Below are positions 33,866 through 42,028 of a DNA stretch of 64,000 nt, one piece after another (within the stretch, counting starts at the first letter, position 1; every line of letters begins with the position of its first letter). The notes under the pieces are model-generated. The model was not told where the DNA came from, ran no database searches, and was given only the letters and a program-made list of their open reading frames with translations. The position numbers and the translations under genes are program-made. The stretch covers positions 1 through 64,000 of the forward strand of contig CAZHGH010000001.1 of assembly GCA_964531205.1 (NCBI GenBank), given 5' to 3'. Source of the stretch: JAICWY01 sp964531205 (GTDB lineage: Bacteria > Vulcanimicrobiota > Vulcanimicrobiia > Vulcanimicrobiales > Vulcanimicrobiaceae).

Positions 33866-35371
33866 GTGTACACTGATTGGCTGCTGATCCGGCGTCTGGC
33901 CTGGGAACTCAACGAGCGCTTTCGAGGAGCGAAGGTCCGGGATGTCGGCCAGCTGGAGGATGGGCGCTTTGCTATGGCGCTCTGGGCCCGTGGGCGAACG
34001 AGCCTGATTTGCATCGACGTCTTCGCGCCGACGCCCGTTGTCACCGTTGAAGAGGGCGATCTGCCAATCGCGGTCGAGCCCGGGTTTGTACGCACGGCCG
34101 GAGCTGCTCTGCGCGGTACTACGCTGACGGGCGTTCGATCGCGCAAAGGCGATAGATTGCTGCGCTTCGATTTTGGTTCTCGCTCCCGCTTTGGCGTCGA
34201 AGACGGATACTCGTTACTTTGCGAGCTCGTACCCCGCTTCGGTAACATCGTACTCCTCAAGGGCGAGACGATCGTTGCGGCAGCCAAAGAATTCGCGCCC
34301 GCGGAAAACGCGGTGCGCTCGGTACAAGCGGGGGAGACGTACGAACCTCCGCCGCTGCGTCCCGGGAAATCCTCGCCGCTTTTGGACGAACAAACGATCG
34401 CGCAGCTTACGCAGCAATTACCGCACAACGATTTGTACGTCTACCGGCGCGACGGCGCGCTGGTGCAAGCGCATCTCGTCCCTCTGCCGCAATACGCGGA
34501 TTTGCAAGAAGAGCGCGCTTCTTCACTGCTTGACGTCCTTGCAGAAGCGCGTACGTCGAACGTACACGCGCAGCAGAGCGATCGCCTCGCGAAAAGGCGG
34601 CGTTCCATCGAGCGTTCGCTGACAGATCGCGAACGGAAATTACGCGCGGAGCTCGCCCAAATCGACGCGCGTTTGCGTGAAGCGGCGAATCGCGAGTCGC
34701 TTCGCGAGCAAGGCGAAGCGATTTACGCAACGCTGCACGAGCTTTCCCCCGAGGAGCGGGACGCCGAGAAAGAACGCGCCGCCAAAGTATTCGCACGGTA
34801 CAAGAAGATTGCAGCCTCAGTGGAGCATTTGGAGCGGCGTCGCGCCGAGGTAGCGCGTTCGCTTGAAGACGTCGCCGATCTCCAATGGGAACTCGAACGC
34901 TCCGGCGATGCGGAACTCGACGACGTAGCGGAAGCGGTGAACGCGCTGGAACCTGCGCAGCGGCAACGGCAACGGACGCCGTCCCGTAAACGCAAACCGC
35001 TGCAGTACGTCACGCGGGCGGGATCGCGTATCTTCGTTGGCCGCACACCGATCGAAAACGCGGAGCTGACGTTTCGCGTAGCCCGGCCTGACGATTTGTG
35101 GTTTCACGTGCAGAATCAGCCCGGCGCACACGTCATTTTGCAACGCGACGATCGAGAGGCGCCGCCCGAGGACGACGTGCTCACCGCCGCGGCTCTCGCA
35201 GCGCTCCACTCGAAGGCGAAGGGCAGTCCGAAAGTCACTGTCGACTACACGCAGCGTAAGCACGTTCGCAAGCGGCCATCGGCCGCGCCGGGGCTTGTCT
35301 TTTACACGCATCCGAAGTCGCTTTTCGTTGCCCCCGCGTTGCCCGGCGATCTTCAAATGCAAGCATCGTAG
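33866..35371 (+). CDS. rqcH: NFACT/RqcH-family protein (ribosome quality control)
   Basis: About 501 residues. The order is NFACT-N domain (about 1-190, starting MYTDWLLIRRLAWEL), helix-hairpin and long coiled coil (about 200-350), and a C-terminal NFACT-R/DUF814 domain with DLWFHVQNQPGAHVIL and VDYTQRKHVRK. RqcH binds split 50S subunits with stalled peptidyl-tRNA and adds alanine tails for degradation. Some relatives are called fibronectin-binding proteins. The GTG at 33866 is chosen; an in-frame GTG at 33830 is possible. It is divergent from gmk with a 131-base spacer. Confidence 0.9.
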   Translation: MYTDWLLIRRLAWELNERFRGAKVRDVGQLEDGRFAMALWARGRTSLICIDVFAPTPVVTVEEGDLPIAVEPGFVRTAGAALRGTTLTGVRSRKGDRLLRFDFGSRSRFGVEDGYSLLCELVPRFGNIVLLKGETIVAAAKEFAPAENAVRSVQAGETYEPPPLRPGKSSPLLDEQTIAQLTQQLPHNDLYVYRRDGALVQAHLVPLPQYADLQEERASSLLDVLAEARTSNVHAQQSDRLAKRRRSIERSLTDRERKLRAELAQIDARLREAANRESLREQGEAIYATLHELSPEERDAEKERAAKVFARYKKIAASVEHLERRRAEVARSLEDVADLQWELERSGDAELDDVAEAVNALEPAQRQRQRTPSRKRKPLQYVTRAGSRIFVGRTPIENAELTFRVARPDDLWFHVQNQPGAHVILQRDDREAPPEDDVLTAAALAALHSKAKGSPKVTVDYTQRKHVRKRPSAAPGLVFYTHPKSLFVAPALPGDLQMQAS

Positions 35372-35438
35372 GCGACTGCGCGGCCAGTCACGAACGCGAG
35401 GGACTCATATTCCGCAGCTTCTTTATTCGGAGGGTGTT

Positions 35439-35981
35439 TTGAAGTTTTTCCCCGCGCTTTTTACCGGCGTCCTATTTTTATTGCCTAGCCTGGCCGCAGC
35501 GCAAACCGCGGCTTCGCCGGCATCTCCTGCGCCCACCGCATCACCGGCCCCGCTCGACACGCCGACGATTACAGTACCCGACGGCTGGACTGCCAAAGAT
35601 TACACAATGAACATGGGCGGGTTTACCCTCATCAAACTCTGGTACGCGCCCGGCGGCACAACGGATAACATCAATCTCGGTTTTAGCCCCAATCCAACTG
35701 GCGCAGATATTTCCGCCGTCGTTCCCCAAATGCGCGCAGCGCTTACGAAGATGCTTGGCGCCGCAAACCTCAGCGACCACGCAGAGAAAGTCTGCAACGG
35801 CAGCGTCGACGGGTGGCTGTTTCACGGGAAAATGGATATGGGCCAGTACCACATGATCGTCGATGAAGCCGTCTTGGCATCGAAGCATGACGTTTTCGGC
35901 GCAACCTACACGCGCTTGAGCGATCACCCCGACGATCCGGCCGCGCATAAAGCGCTCGATTCGCTTTGCGCAAAATCGTAG
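35439..35981 (+). CDS. Exported hypothetical protein
   Basis: 180 residues with a clear signal peptide (about 1-21, ending A-A-A-Q-T) and a Pro/Ala/Ser linker, then a compact alpha/beta domain with two cysteines (KVCNGSVDGW and SLCAKS) that may pair. The family is not recognised. The start is a TTG at 35439 with a strong GGAGGG ribosome-binding site about 5 bases upstream. The longer frame would run into the preceding rqcH gene. It ends at a shared bidirectional terminator. Confidence 0.8.
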   Translation: MKFFPALFTGVLFLLPSLAAAQTAASPASPAPTASPAPLDTPTITVPDGWTAKDYTMNMGGFTLIKLWYAPGGTTDNINLGFSPNPTGADISAVVPQMRAALTKMLGAANLSDHAEKVCNGSVDGWLFHGKMDMGQYHMIVDEAVLASKHDVFGATYTRLSDHPDDPAAHKALDSLCAKS

Positions 35982-35995
35982 CCATCACAAAATAA

Positions 35996-36029
35996 AAAGA
36001 GTCCCGAAGCGTTGGCCTCGGGACTCTTT
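35996..36029. terminator. Bidirectional terminator between exported protein and sod
   Basis: A perfect 12-base stem, AAAGAGTCCCGA at 35996-36007 with TCGGGACTCTTT at 36018-36029, around a 10-base loop. A-rich sequence lies on the left and T-rich on the right, so it can end transcripts from both convergent genes. Confidence 0.92.
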
Positions 36030-36032
36030 GCT

Positions 36033-36656
36033 TTAGCGGGCTACAAGTTCGCCCGTTTCCGTGCGTAGGCGCGACAGGCGCGCTTCACAGACTTGCCAGT
36101 TTAACGTCGCATAGAACGCTTCGATGTATTTACTGCGTTCCGCGGGTTTGTAGTCTTTGATGAACGCGTGTTCCCAGCAATCCATCACAACAATGGGGAC
36201 GAAACCCGCAAGATTGCCGTCTTGATGCTGCTCGATCCAGTGATTGCTGATCTGATTGGCTGCGGGATCGTAGAATGCAATCGCCCACCCGACGCCGCGC
36301 ATGCCGCCGACGGCAAAGAAATCTTTCTTCCACGTCTCGAAATCGCCATAGCTTTCGCCCAGCAGTTGATACAGCGGACCGCCGGTGAGCTCACGCGCGT
36401 TCCTGGTCATGTTGTCGAAATAGTATTCGTGCAGGCGCATGCCGTTGAATTCCCAGCCCATGCGGCGCACGAGTTCGGCGAATTTGGGATTCGAACCGGC
36501 GCCTTCACCCTTTTGGCGCAGTTCCGTGGTTTGCTCGATCAAGAGGTTCGTATTCTTGACATAACCCTCGTACAGACCGAAATGCATCTCGAGTGTTGCA
36601 TCCGAGATGCCCTGCAGTCCGTGTAAATCCCATTTCTTCGCAGTGTAGGTCTTCAT
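36033..36656 (-). CDS. sodB: Iron/manganese superoxide dismutase
   Basis: Removes superoxide. 207 residues with the four metal ligands of the Fe/Mn family: His25 (MHFGLYEGYV), His76 (RLHEYYFDN), Asp159 and His163 (VMDCWEHAFIKDY). The spacing between the first His and the conserved Tyr is one residue shorter than in E. coli SodB, which places it in the less common H-x-x-L-Y-x-G-Y subgroup. Metal choice cannot be read from the sequence. No signal peptide, so cytoplasmic. No good ribosome-binding site is seen. Confidence 0.94.
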   Translation of the reverse strand: MKTYTAKKWDLHGLQGISDATLEMHFGLYEGYVKNTNLLIEQTTELRQKGEGAGSNPKFAELVRRMGWEFNGMRLHEYYFDNMTRNARELTGGPLYQLLGESYGDFETWKKDFFAVGGMRGVGWAIAFYDPAANQISNHWIEQHQDGNLAGFVPIVVMDCWEHAFIKDYKPAERSKYIEAFYATLNWQVCEARLSRLRTETGELVAR

Positions 36657-36814
36657 TTGAAAAGTTTAAGTCCTCGCTCATATAGGTGGCGTTGTGACAG
36701 GCTCATGTTGTACCCCGTCCGACACAAAAACATCGACGGTTCGTCTGCTCGGCAGAGGGACCTTGTAGCCTGCGATCAAAGAATCACTCAACAGCTTGCT
36801 CTGGGAGGTTTGTC

Positions 36815-36928
36815 GTGAAAAATCCGTTGGACTCGATTTGGGGCACGGTCATCTCCGGGCTTATATTGACCGTAATTCTCTATTTCGTCGCCGAAGCGAT
36901 CGTTTCGCGCGCGCCGACAGGTGCCTAA
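36815..36928 (+). CDS. Probable 37-residue membrane microprotein
   Basis: A GTG at 36815 preceded by a strong GGGAGG ribosome-binding site (6-base spacer) opens a 37-codon frame that ends in TAA 2 bases before the PuuD-like gene. The peptide MKNPLDSIWGTVISGLILTV continues into a single membrane helix (about 8-30) and a short Arg/Pro tail. Spacing, codon use and a far better ribosome-binding site than that of the next gene support real translation. It may be a small subunit of, or a translational lead-in for, the PuuD-like protein. Confidence 0.65.
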   Translation: MKNPLDSIWGTVISGLILTVILYFVAEAIVSRAPTGA

Positions 36929-36930
36929 GC

Positions 36931-37440
36931 ATGGATTGGAGTGGTGCAATTCTGCGCTGGGCGCATGTCTTCGTCGGCATCATGTGGATCGGGTTGCTTT
37001 ATTTCTTCAACTTCGTGAACGTGGATGCCATGAAAGCGGCAACGGCAGCCGGAGAAGGCGCGCCGATTAGCAAGTACATCATGCCGCGCGCGCTGTTGTT
37101 CTTCCGTTGGGCTGCCGTGTTCACGTGGCTCGTTGGCGCCGGTCTACTCAGCTCGTATACCGCGCCGAATGGACAGAACGGTTTCGCTGCCGCATTCACG
37201 TTTCAAGGCACTTACGCGCCGATAGGAATTGGTGCATGGCTGGGCACGATCATGCTCATCAACGTGTGGGGCCCAATCTGGCAAAATCAAAAGAAAATCC
37301 TGGGCTTTAAGCCTGCAACGGATGAAGAAAAGGCCAAGGCGCGTCGCGTTGCGTTTCTCGCTTCGCGCGTGAACACGATGCTGTCGATTCCGATGTTGTT
37401 CTTCATGGTAACCGGGCCGCATCAGCCCTTCTTCCACTAA
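36931..37440 (+). CDS. PuuD-like urate hydroxylase membrane domain (DUF989)
   Basis: 169 residues with four membrane helices. The pattern ILRWAHVFVGIMWIGLLYFFNFVN, a central Trp/His-rich helix and NVWGPIWQNQKKILG match the membrane part of PuuD, a urate-oxidising protein that in proteobacteria carries a C-terminal cytochrome c domain. That domain is missing here, and no purine genes lie nearby, so the function is uncertain. The ATG at 36931 starts 2 bases after the microprotein stop. A terminator follows the gene. Confidence 0.82.
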   Translation: MDWSGAILRWAHVFVGIMWIGLLYFFNFVNVDAMKAATAAGEGAPISKYIMPRALLFFRWAAVFTWLVGAGLLSSYTAPNGQNGFAAAFTFQGTYAPIGIGAWLGTIMLINVWGPIWQNQKKILGFKPATDEEKAKARRVAFLASRVNTMLSIPMLFFMVTGPHQPFFH

Positions 37441-37465
37441 CTCCGCGAAACGATAAAAAACTGAC

Positions 37466-37502
37466 AAAAACCCTGATGCAAGTCGGGGTTTTTAATTTTT
37501 TT
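37466..37502. terminator. Bidirectional terminator after puuD-like gene
   Basis: An 11-base stem with one G-T pair, AAAAACCCTGA at 37466-37476 with TCGGGGTTTTT at 37483-37493, is followed by AATTTTTTT. A second A-run upstream serves the opposite strand. It sits between two convergent genes and overlaps the quinone oxidoreductase stop codon. Confidence 0.9.
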
Positions 37503-38457
37503 ACGTTTCTAGTACGATCTTGCCGATGTGTTGTGACGACTCCATGCGCCGGTGCGCTTGCGCGGCGTCTTCCAGTTTAAAAACTGAATCGATCACGGGT
37601 TTAATGGGATTGCGAGCGGGGAGCAAGGGCCAGACCTTCGCGAGGAGATCGCGCGCGATTGCGGCTTTCTCTTCGACGGTGCGCGTACGCATTGCTGAGG
37701 CCATAATTGCACCGCGGCGCTGCATCAGTTTCGCCAAATCGATTTGCACCACGCGAGCGGCCGTTGTTGCAATGCATGTCATGCGGCCATCGATCGCAAG
37801 GACTTCCAAGTTACGCGCGATGTAATCGCCACCCACCATATCAAGGATTACGTCGATGCCGCGTCCGTTGGTTGATCGGTGTATCTCCGCAACGAAGTCT
37901 TGCGCTTTGTAGTTAATTGCAAGCTCGGCGCCTAGGCCGAGACACGCTTTGCATTTTTCCTCATTGCCGGCGGTGACGGCGACAAACGACGCGCCGAAAG
38001 CCTTTGCGAGCATGATCGCGGTCGTACCCACTCCGCTGCTTCCGCCGTGGATGAGAATGCTTTGACCTTTACCGAAACGCGCACGTGTGAAGACGTTGTC
38101 CCACGCGGTGAACATATTCTCCGGAAGCGACGCCGCTTCGATGAAGTTCCAGTGCTCGGGAATTGGCAAAGTGTTCGCGCGAGGTGCCACCGCGTATTCG
38201 GCGTAACCGCCCCCGGCAATCAAAGCGCAGACGCGCTCATGTGTGCCGTCAATTATGCCGGCAACTTCCATCCCCAGAATGTCCGGCGCTCCGGGCGGCG
38301 GAGGATACGTGCCGCGCCGTTGATGCGTGTCGGCACGCGTAATACCGGCTGCCTTTACAGCAATGAGAACCTCACCGGGTTTTGGTACGGGCTTGGGGCG
38401 TTCGACGACTTGTAGGACTTCGGGGCCGCCGGGCTTTGTTATTTCTACCGCACGCAT
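37501..38457 (-). CDS. NADPH:quinone oxidoreductase, zinc-independent MDR family
   Basis: About 318 residues. The N-terminal MRAVEITKPGGPEVL and GITRADTHQRRGTYP blocks, the Rossmann motif HGGSSGVGTTA and DVILDMVGGDY match the QOR/PIG3-type quinone reductases that lack the catalytic zinc ligands. It probably reduces quinones or enones with NADPH. The ATG at 38455-38457 lies 4 bases after the queA stop codon. It is the last gene of the long minus-strand block. Confidence 0.93.
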   Translation of the reverse strand: MRAVEITKPGGPEVLQVVERPKPVPKPGEVLIAVKAAGITRADTHQRRGTYPPPPGAPDILGMEVAGIIDGTHERVCALIAGGGYAEYAVAPRANTLPIPEHWNFIEAASLPENMFTAWDNVFTRARFGKGQSILIHGGSSGVGTTAIMLAKAFGASFVAVTAGNEEKCKACLGLGAELAINYKAQDFVAEIHRSTNGRGIDVILDMVGGDYIARNLEVLAIDGRMTCIATTAARVVQIDLAKLMQRRGAIMASAMRTRTVEEKAAIARDLLAKVWPLLPARNPIKPVIDSVFKLEDAAQAHRRMESSQHIGKIVLET

Positions 38458-38461
38458 TGAA

Positions 38462-39499
38462 TTAGGGTTCGATAAACATCGCGTCGCCGAAAGAAAAGAA
38501 CCGGTATTCGCGTGAAATCGCTTCACCATAAGCACGCATAATGCGATCGTAACCCGCAAAAGCCGAGACCAGAACGAGCAGCGTTGATTGAGGCAAATGG
38601 AAGTTCGTGATCATCGCATCGGTGACGCGAAATTGGAAACCCGGTGTGATGAAAATGCCGGTCTCGTCTTCTCCCTCTCGCACCCTGCCGTGCTTTGCTG
38701 CGCTGCCTTCCAACGCCCGCATAACCGTTGTTCCCGCCGCAACAACGCGGCGGCCCTCGCGTTTGGCGCGGTCGATCGTTTCGACAGTGCGGCGCGGTAT
38801 CGAGAAGGATTCGGAATGCATGACATGCTCGTCCAACGTCTGGCCTTGCATTGGCCGAAACGTTCCAAGGCCCACGTCGAGGACGAGTTTCACAATTTCG
38901 ACACCTTTATTGCGAATGTCGTCCAGTACGCGCTCCGTAAAGTGCAGCGACGCCGTAGGCGCTGCGACACTCCCCGGTTCGCGCGCGAAGATGGTCTGAT
39001 ACCGTTCCTGCGCCTCGGCTGAATCGTTGTGAATGTATGGCGGCAATGGCAACTTGCCCGCGCGTTCGAGAAATGTTTCAAACGGCACCGTGAGCGAGAA
39101 CTCAACGTCGCGCACGCCGTCGTCGTGCACCGCCGTAACGACAGCTTCCCCGAGCGCGCCGAACTGCACGCGCTGACCCTCGCGCAACCTGCGGCCGGGT
39201 TTGGCCAGCGTCTGCCATCGCGTTGCCTGCGGATCGTACCGGCCGTGATGCGTGGGACGCAGCAGCAATAGCTCGACATGCCCGCCCGTCGGACGCGTGC
39301 CGAATACTCGCGCCGCGATAACACGCGTTTCGTTTAACACGAGAACGTCGCCGGTCCGTAAGTACTCGGGAAGATCGCGGAATATCCGATGCTCGATCTC
39401 GCCGCGGCGCAACACGAGCAAACGGGATGCATCGCGCGGCGTTGCAGGCTGTTGCGCGATAAGGCGTTCGGGAAGCGCGAAGGTGTAGGCTGCGGTTAG
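38462..39499 (-). CDS. queA: S-adenosylmethionine:tRNA ribosyltransferase-isomerase QueA
   Basis: Queuosine synthesis enzyme that transfers a ribosyl group from AdoMet to 7-aminomethyl-deazaguanine in tRNA. About 345 residues. Blocks seen: YTFALPERLIAQQPATPRD, SRLLVL, GDVLVLNETRVIAARV, LHFTERVLDDI, LDVGLGTFRP and TNFHLPQSTLL. The conserved N-terminus lines up with E. coli QueA from exactly the point where the pilZ stop codon ends, but no ATG, GTG or TTG is there. The only canonical upstream start (39625) lies deep inside pilZ. The given end is the CTA codon overlapping the pilZ stop and is only a marker. Confidence 0.93.
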   Translation of the reverse strand, partial: LTAAYTFALPERLIAQQPATPRDASRLLVLRRGEIEHRIFRDLPEYLRTGDVLVLNETRVIAARVFGTRPTGGHVELLLLRPTHHGRYDPQATRWQTLAKPGRRLREGQRVQFGALGEAVVTAVHDDGVRDVEFSLTVPFETFLERAGKLPLPPYIHNDSAEAQERYQTIFAREPGSVAAPTASLHFTERVLDDIRNKGVEIVKLVLDVGLGTFRPMQGQTLDEHVMHSESFSIPRRTVETIDRAKREGRRVVAAGTTVMRALEGSAAKHGRVREGEDETGIFITPGFQFRVTDAMITNFHLPQSTLLVLVSAFAGYDRIMRAYGEAISREYRFFSFGDAMFIEP

Positions 39500-39864
39500 C
39501 CTGGCGTCGTCATACGGCGCCGCTCCATGTCCAGGAAGTTCGCTAGCCGTTTGAAGTCCTCTTGATTGAAGTCGATGAACAACACACCGATTTGGTACGT
39601 ATCGCGTTCGAAGTCGCGAATCCACCGGACTTCACCGCGCACCGCCAAATTCGGCGGACTCTTCATCGTGAAAATGTACTTCGAGCCTTTCGGCAGATAT
39701 TGGTCGACGATAACGCGCATGCCGGTTTCGGAGATGTCGGCAATCGCGCCGCGAAACAGCATCGACGACAGGCGGTCTTCCACCACGACGTCGATATATT
39801 TGCGCAAGCGCAGACCTTGAACGCGCTTTTCCGGCTGTTCGCCCGCCGAATGTTCGTCAGTCAT
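39496..39864 (-). CDS. PilZ-domain protein
   Basis: A single PilZ beta-barrel domain of 122 residues. The second c-di-GMP motif is visible as DISETGMRV (D-x-S-x-x-G). The first motif (RxxxR) is only approximate around RLRKY, so ligand binding is not certain. The segment WIRDFERDTYQIGVLFIDF is the typical end of the barrel. The ATG overlaps the spoIID end by 8 bases. It suggests c-di-GMP input beside the wall genes. Confidence 0.88.
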   Translation of the reverse strand: MTDEHSAGEQPEKRVQGLRLRKYIDVVVEDRLSSMLFRGAIADISETGMRVIVDQYLPKGSKYIFTMKSPPNLAVRGEVRWIRDFERDTYQIGVLFIDFNQEDFKRLANFLDMERRRMTTPG

Positions 39865-40867
39865 TTCCGATCCCGGTGCCCGGATAGTAGTACGCTAAGA
39901 TTGCACGGACGTCCGCGCCGGTGAGCGCCATGCCGCGTGCACCCCACTGGCAAAGACCCACACCGTGTCCGAGACCCGCACCTTCGATGATCACGGCCTG
40001 TCCGGCCTGCGCATCGGGCATCGGCTGCGAGAGTGAGACACGCTCCACGAGTAAACTCGGCAACGTGCGCGTACCGAGCAAACTGCGCACGCTTGCCGCT
40101 TTGATGCGTTGCGAACCGCCGGATCCGATAAAGGTCCAAAATTTGGAGCGGCCGCTCGGATCCGGAGAGTCCAGCAGTACATTTTGCAGCATGCCGATGT
40201 TCTTCAGATTCGCGCCTAGTGCGGTCTGCACGCGCGAAAGCGGAACGGTCTGGGACCATTTGTACCATGGCGAGCCGCTGCAATACGAGCAGGACACGCC
40301 GCTCAAATAGGGCAGTAGTGCGCCGCCCCATGCATCCGCGTTCGATTCGGTGTGGCCGCCGCAGCATGATGAATATAAAGCTTGCGCAAACCCGTCAGCG
40401 AACCGAAGCACAAGACCCGCGGTCGCGTCAACCGCAGCGCTCGTTTCCGGTTTCTCCGCATCGATGCCCGTATACACTTGATCCGCTTCCGAGGGCACTA
40501 AATCGTACGCACGCGCCGGATTACTTCGCTGCAACACATACGTGCGGGCGACAACGGCCTGCGCCTGAAGCGCGGCCGCGGGCCACGAATGCGGCATTTC
40601 GCGCGACACGACGCTATACAGATACTGTTCCAGCGGAACGACGCTGACGGCTTCACCGGCATCTGTATACGAAAACGCACCGCGATAGCGGCGCCCTTCG
40701 AAAAGAAACGTTTGCGCATCGATCTTTTGCGCCTGTCCTCTGCCGAGCAACACGCGCAAAGCCGGCGACTGCGTGCCGCTTGCCGGATCGAAAACGTCGT
40801 CTTTGTCTTGCGCGAACTTCGGGAGCGCGAAGATCGCCGCGCCGGCCAAAAACTCGAAGCGGTTCAC
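39857..40867 (-). CDS. SpoIID-family peptidoglycan lytic transglycosylase
   Basis: 336 residues with a hydrophobic N-terminus (about 4-17) that could be a signal peptide. The SpoIID fold is shown by the catalytic region LEQYLYSVVSREMPHSWP (with the essential Glu), ALQAQAVVARTY, SSCCGGHTE with its cysteine pair, and the C-terminal GHGVGLCQWGARGMA. SpoIID/LytB enzymes cut glycan strands that lack stem peptides; non-sporulating relatives act in division. The GTG start shares a base with the ruvB stop codon. Confidence 0.93.
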   Translation of the reverse strand: MNRFEFLAGAAIFALPKFAQDKDDVFDPASGTQSPALRVLLGRGQAQKIDAQTFLFEGRRYRGAFSYTDAGEAVSVVPLEQYLYSVVSREMPHSWPAAALQAQAVVARTYVLQRSNPARAYDLVPSEADQVYTGIDAEKPETSAAVDATAGLVLRFADGFAQALYSSCCGGHTESNADAWGGALLPYLSGVSCSYCSGSPWYKWSQTVPLSRVQTALGANLKNIGMLQNVLLDSPDPSGRSKFWTFIGSGGSQRIKAASVRSLLGTRTLPSLLVERVSLSQPMPDAQAGQAVIIEGAGLGHGVGLCQWGARGMALTGADVRAILAYYYPGTGIGND

Positions 40868-41943
40868 TACAGCAAACGTTCTTGCGCGGGTGAGGGCGCG
40901 CCTTTTGCGCCCATATGCGCGTACGCTTCGGCAGTCGCTTTACGCCCGCTCGCCGTACGCACGACGAATCCGGTTTTCAGCAAATAGGGCTCCACGACGT
41001 CTTCGAGCGTTTCCGCATCTTCCGTAAGCGTAGCAGCAATTGCGCTGATGCCGACGGGGCCGCCGCGGTACTGCTCGATAATCGTTCGCAGAAACGCACG
41101 ATCTAAACGGTCCAAACCAAGTTCGTCGACACCTTCGCGACGCAACGCTTCATCGGCGACCTCGCGCGTGATGCGGCCTTCTGCCCGCACCTCGGCATAG
41201 TCGCGCACGCGACGCAGCAACCGGTTTGCAATGCGCGGCGTTCCGCGACTGCGCGCCGCGATCGTTTGCGCGCCCGCATCTTCGATCGGCACTCCCAGCA
41301 CACCGGAGGAACGTAAAACGATACGTTTGAGTTCGTCGACGCTATAATAATCGAGGTGATGCATGATGCCGAAGCGCTCGCGTAGCGGCGCGGAAAGCAT
41401 GCCGGCCCGTGTGGTGGCGCCGACGAGCGTAAAACGCTTCAACGGCAGCTTAATGGTCTTCGCATACGCACCGCGATCGACGACGAAGTCGATTTGATAA
41501 TCCTCCATCGCCGGATAGAGAAATTCTTCGACGACGCGCCCGAGGCGATGAATCTCGTCGATGAAAAGGATGTCGCCTTCTTCGAGCGAGGTGAGGATGC
41601 CGACGAGATCCTTCGGTTTTTCGAGCGTCGGCCCACTTGTAGGACGCAGCGATCGACCCAGATCGCGCGCGATGAGTGCCGCGAGCGTGGTTTTCCCTAA
41701 ACCGGGCGGACCGTAGAATAAAATGTGTTCGAGCGGCTCGCCCCGGCCGCGCGCCGCATCGATCGCAATCTTCAGGTTTTCGACGACGTTCGTTTGTCCG
41801 ACGTATTCGTCGAACGATCTGGGACGCAGACTCGCACCGTAGACTTCATCTTCAAGCGTATCCTCCGGCGAGACGAGTCCACGCGTATCGTCAATCGCCG
41901 CGTCTTCAGCTCCGTACAGTTTTTTTCGTGCGCTATCACTCAT
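40867..41943 (-). CDS. ruvB: Holliday junction helicase RuvB
   Basis: Hexameric AAA+ motor that drives branch migration with RuvA. 358 residues. N-terminal LRPRSFDEYVGQ, Walker A YGPPGLGKTT, Walker B ILFIDEIHRL, sensor GATTRAGMLSAPLRERFG and the winged-helix C-terminal block are all present. The leader holds one copy of a repeated hairpin element right before the ATG. It is separated from ruvA by about 85 bases, most of which is that element. Confidence 0.98.
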   Translation of the reverse strand: MSDSARKKLYGAEDAAIDDTRGLVSPEDTLEDEVYGASLRPRSFDEYVGQTNVVENLKIAIDAARGRGEPLEHILFYGPPGLGKTTLAALIARDLGRSLRPTSGPTLEKPKDLVGILTSLEEGDILFIDEIHRLGRVVEEFLYPAMEDYQIDFVVDRGAYAKTIKLPLKRFTLVGATTRAGMLSAPLRERFGIMHHLDYYSVDELKRIVLRSSGVLGVPIEDAGAQTIAARSRGTPRIANRLLRRVRDYAEVRAEGRITREVADEALRREGVDELGLDRLDRAFLRTIIEQYRGGPVGISAIAATLTEDAETLEDVVEPYLLKTGFVVRTASGRKATAEAYAHMGAKGAPSPAQERLL

Positions 41944-42010
41944 TTGAAAAGGCGCTCCGGCCTGGCCTGCGCGCCCCCCACTTTCGTGGGGCCCCCAACC
42001 TCAGGCGCCT
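41944..42010. repeat. GC-rich intergenic hairpin repeat, copy A (ruvA-ruvB)
   Basis: Begins with TTGAAAAGGCGCTCCGG and ends with CCTCAGGCGCCT. A central hairpin has stem CCCCAC at 41976-41981 with GTGGGG at 41986-41991 around TTTC, and the outer AGGCGC and GCGCCT can also pair. The order and sequence match a second copy at 45406-45480. Both copies end directly at the start codon of a minus-strand gene. Confidence 0.8.
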
Positions 42011-42028
42011 GAAAAGTTTCTGCCACTT

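Noticed and set aside
36657..36814. Purine or xanthine riboswitch before the PuuD-like gene
   Set aside because: The spacer has a TATA-like string but none of the conserved purine-aptamer core or paired stems I could identify.
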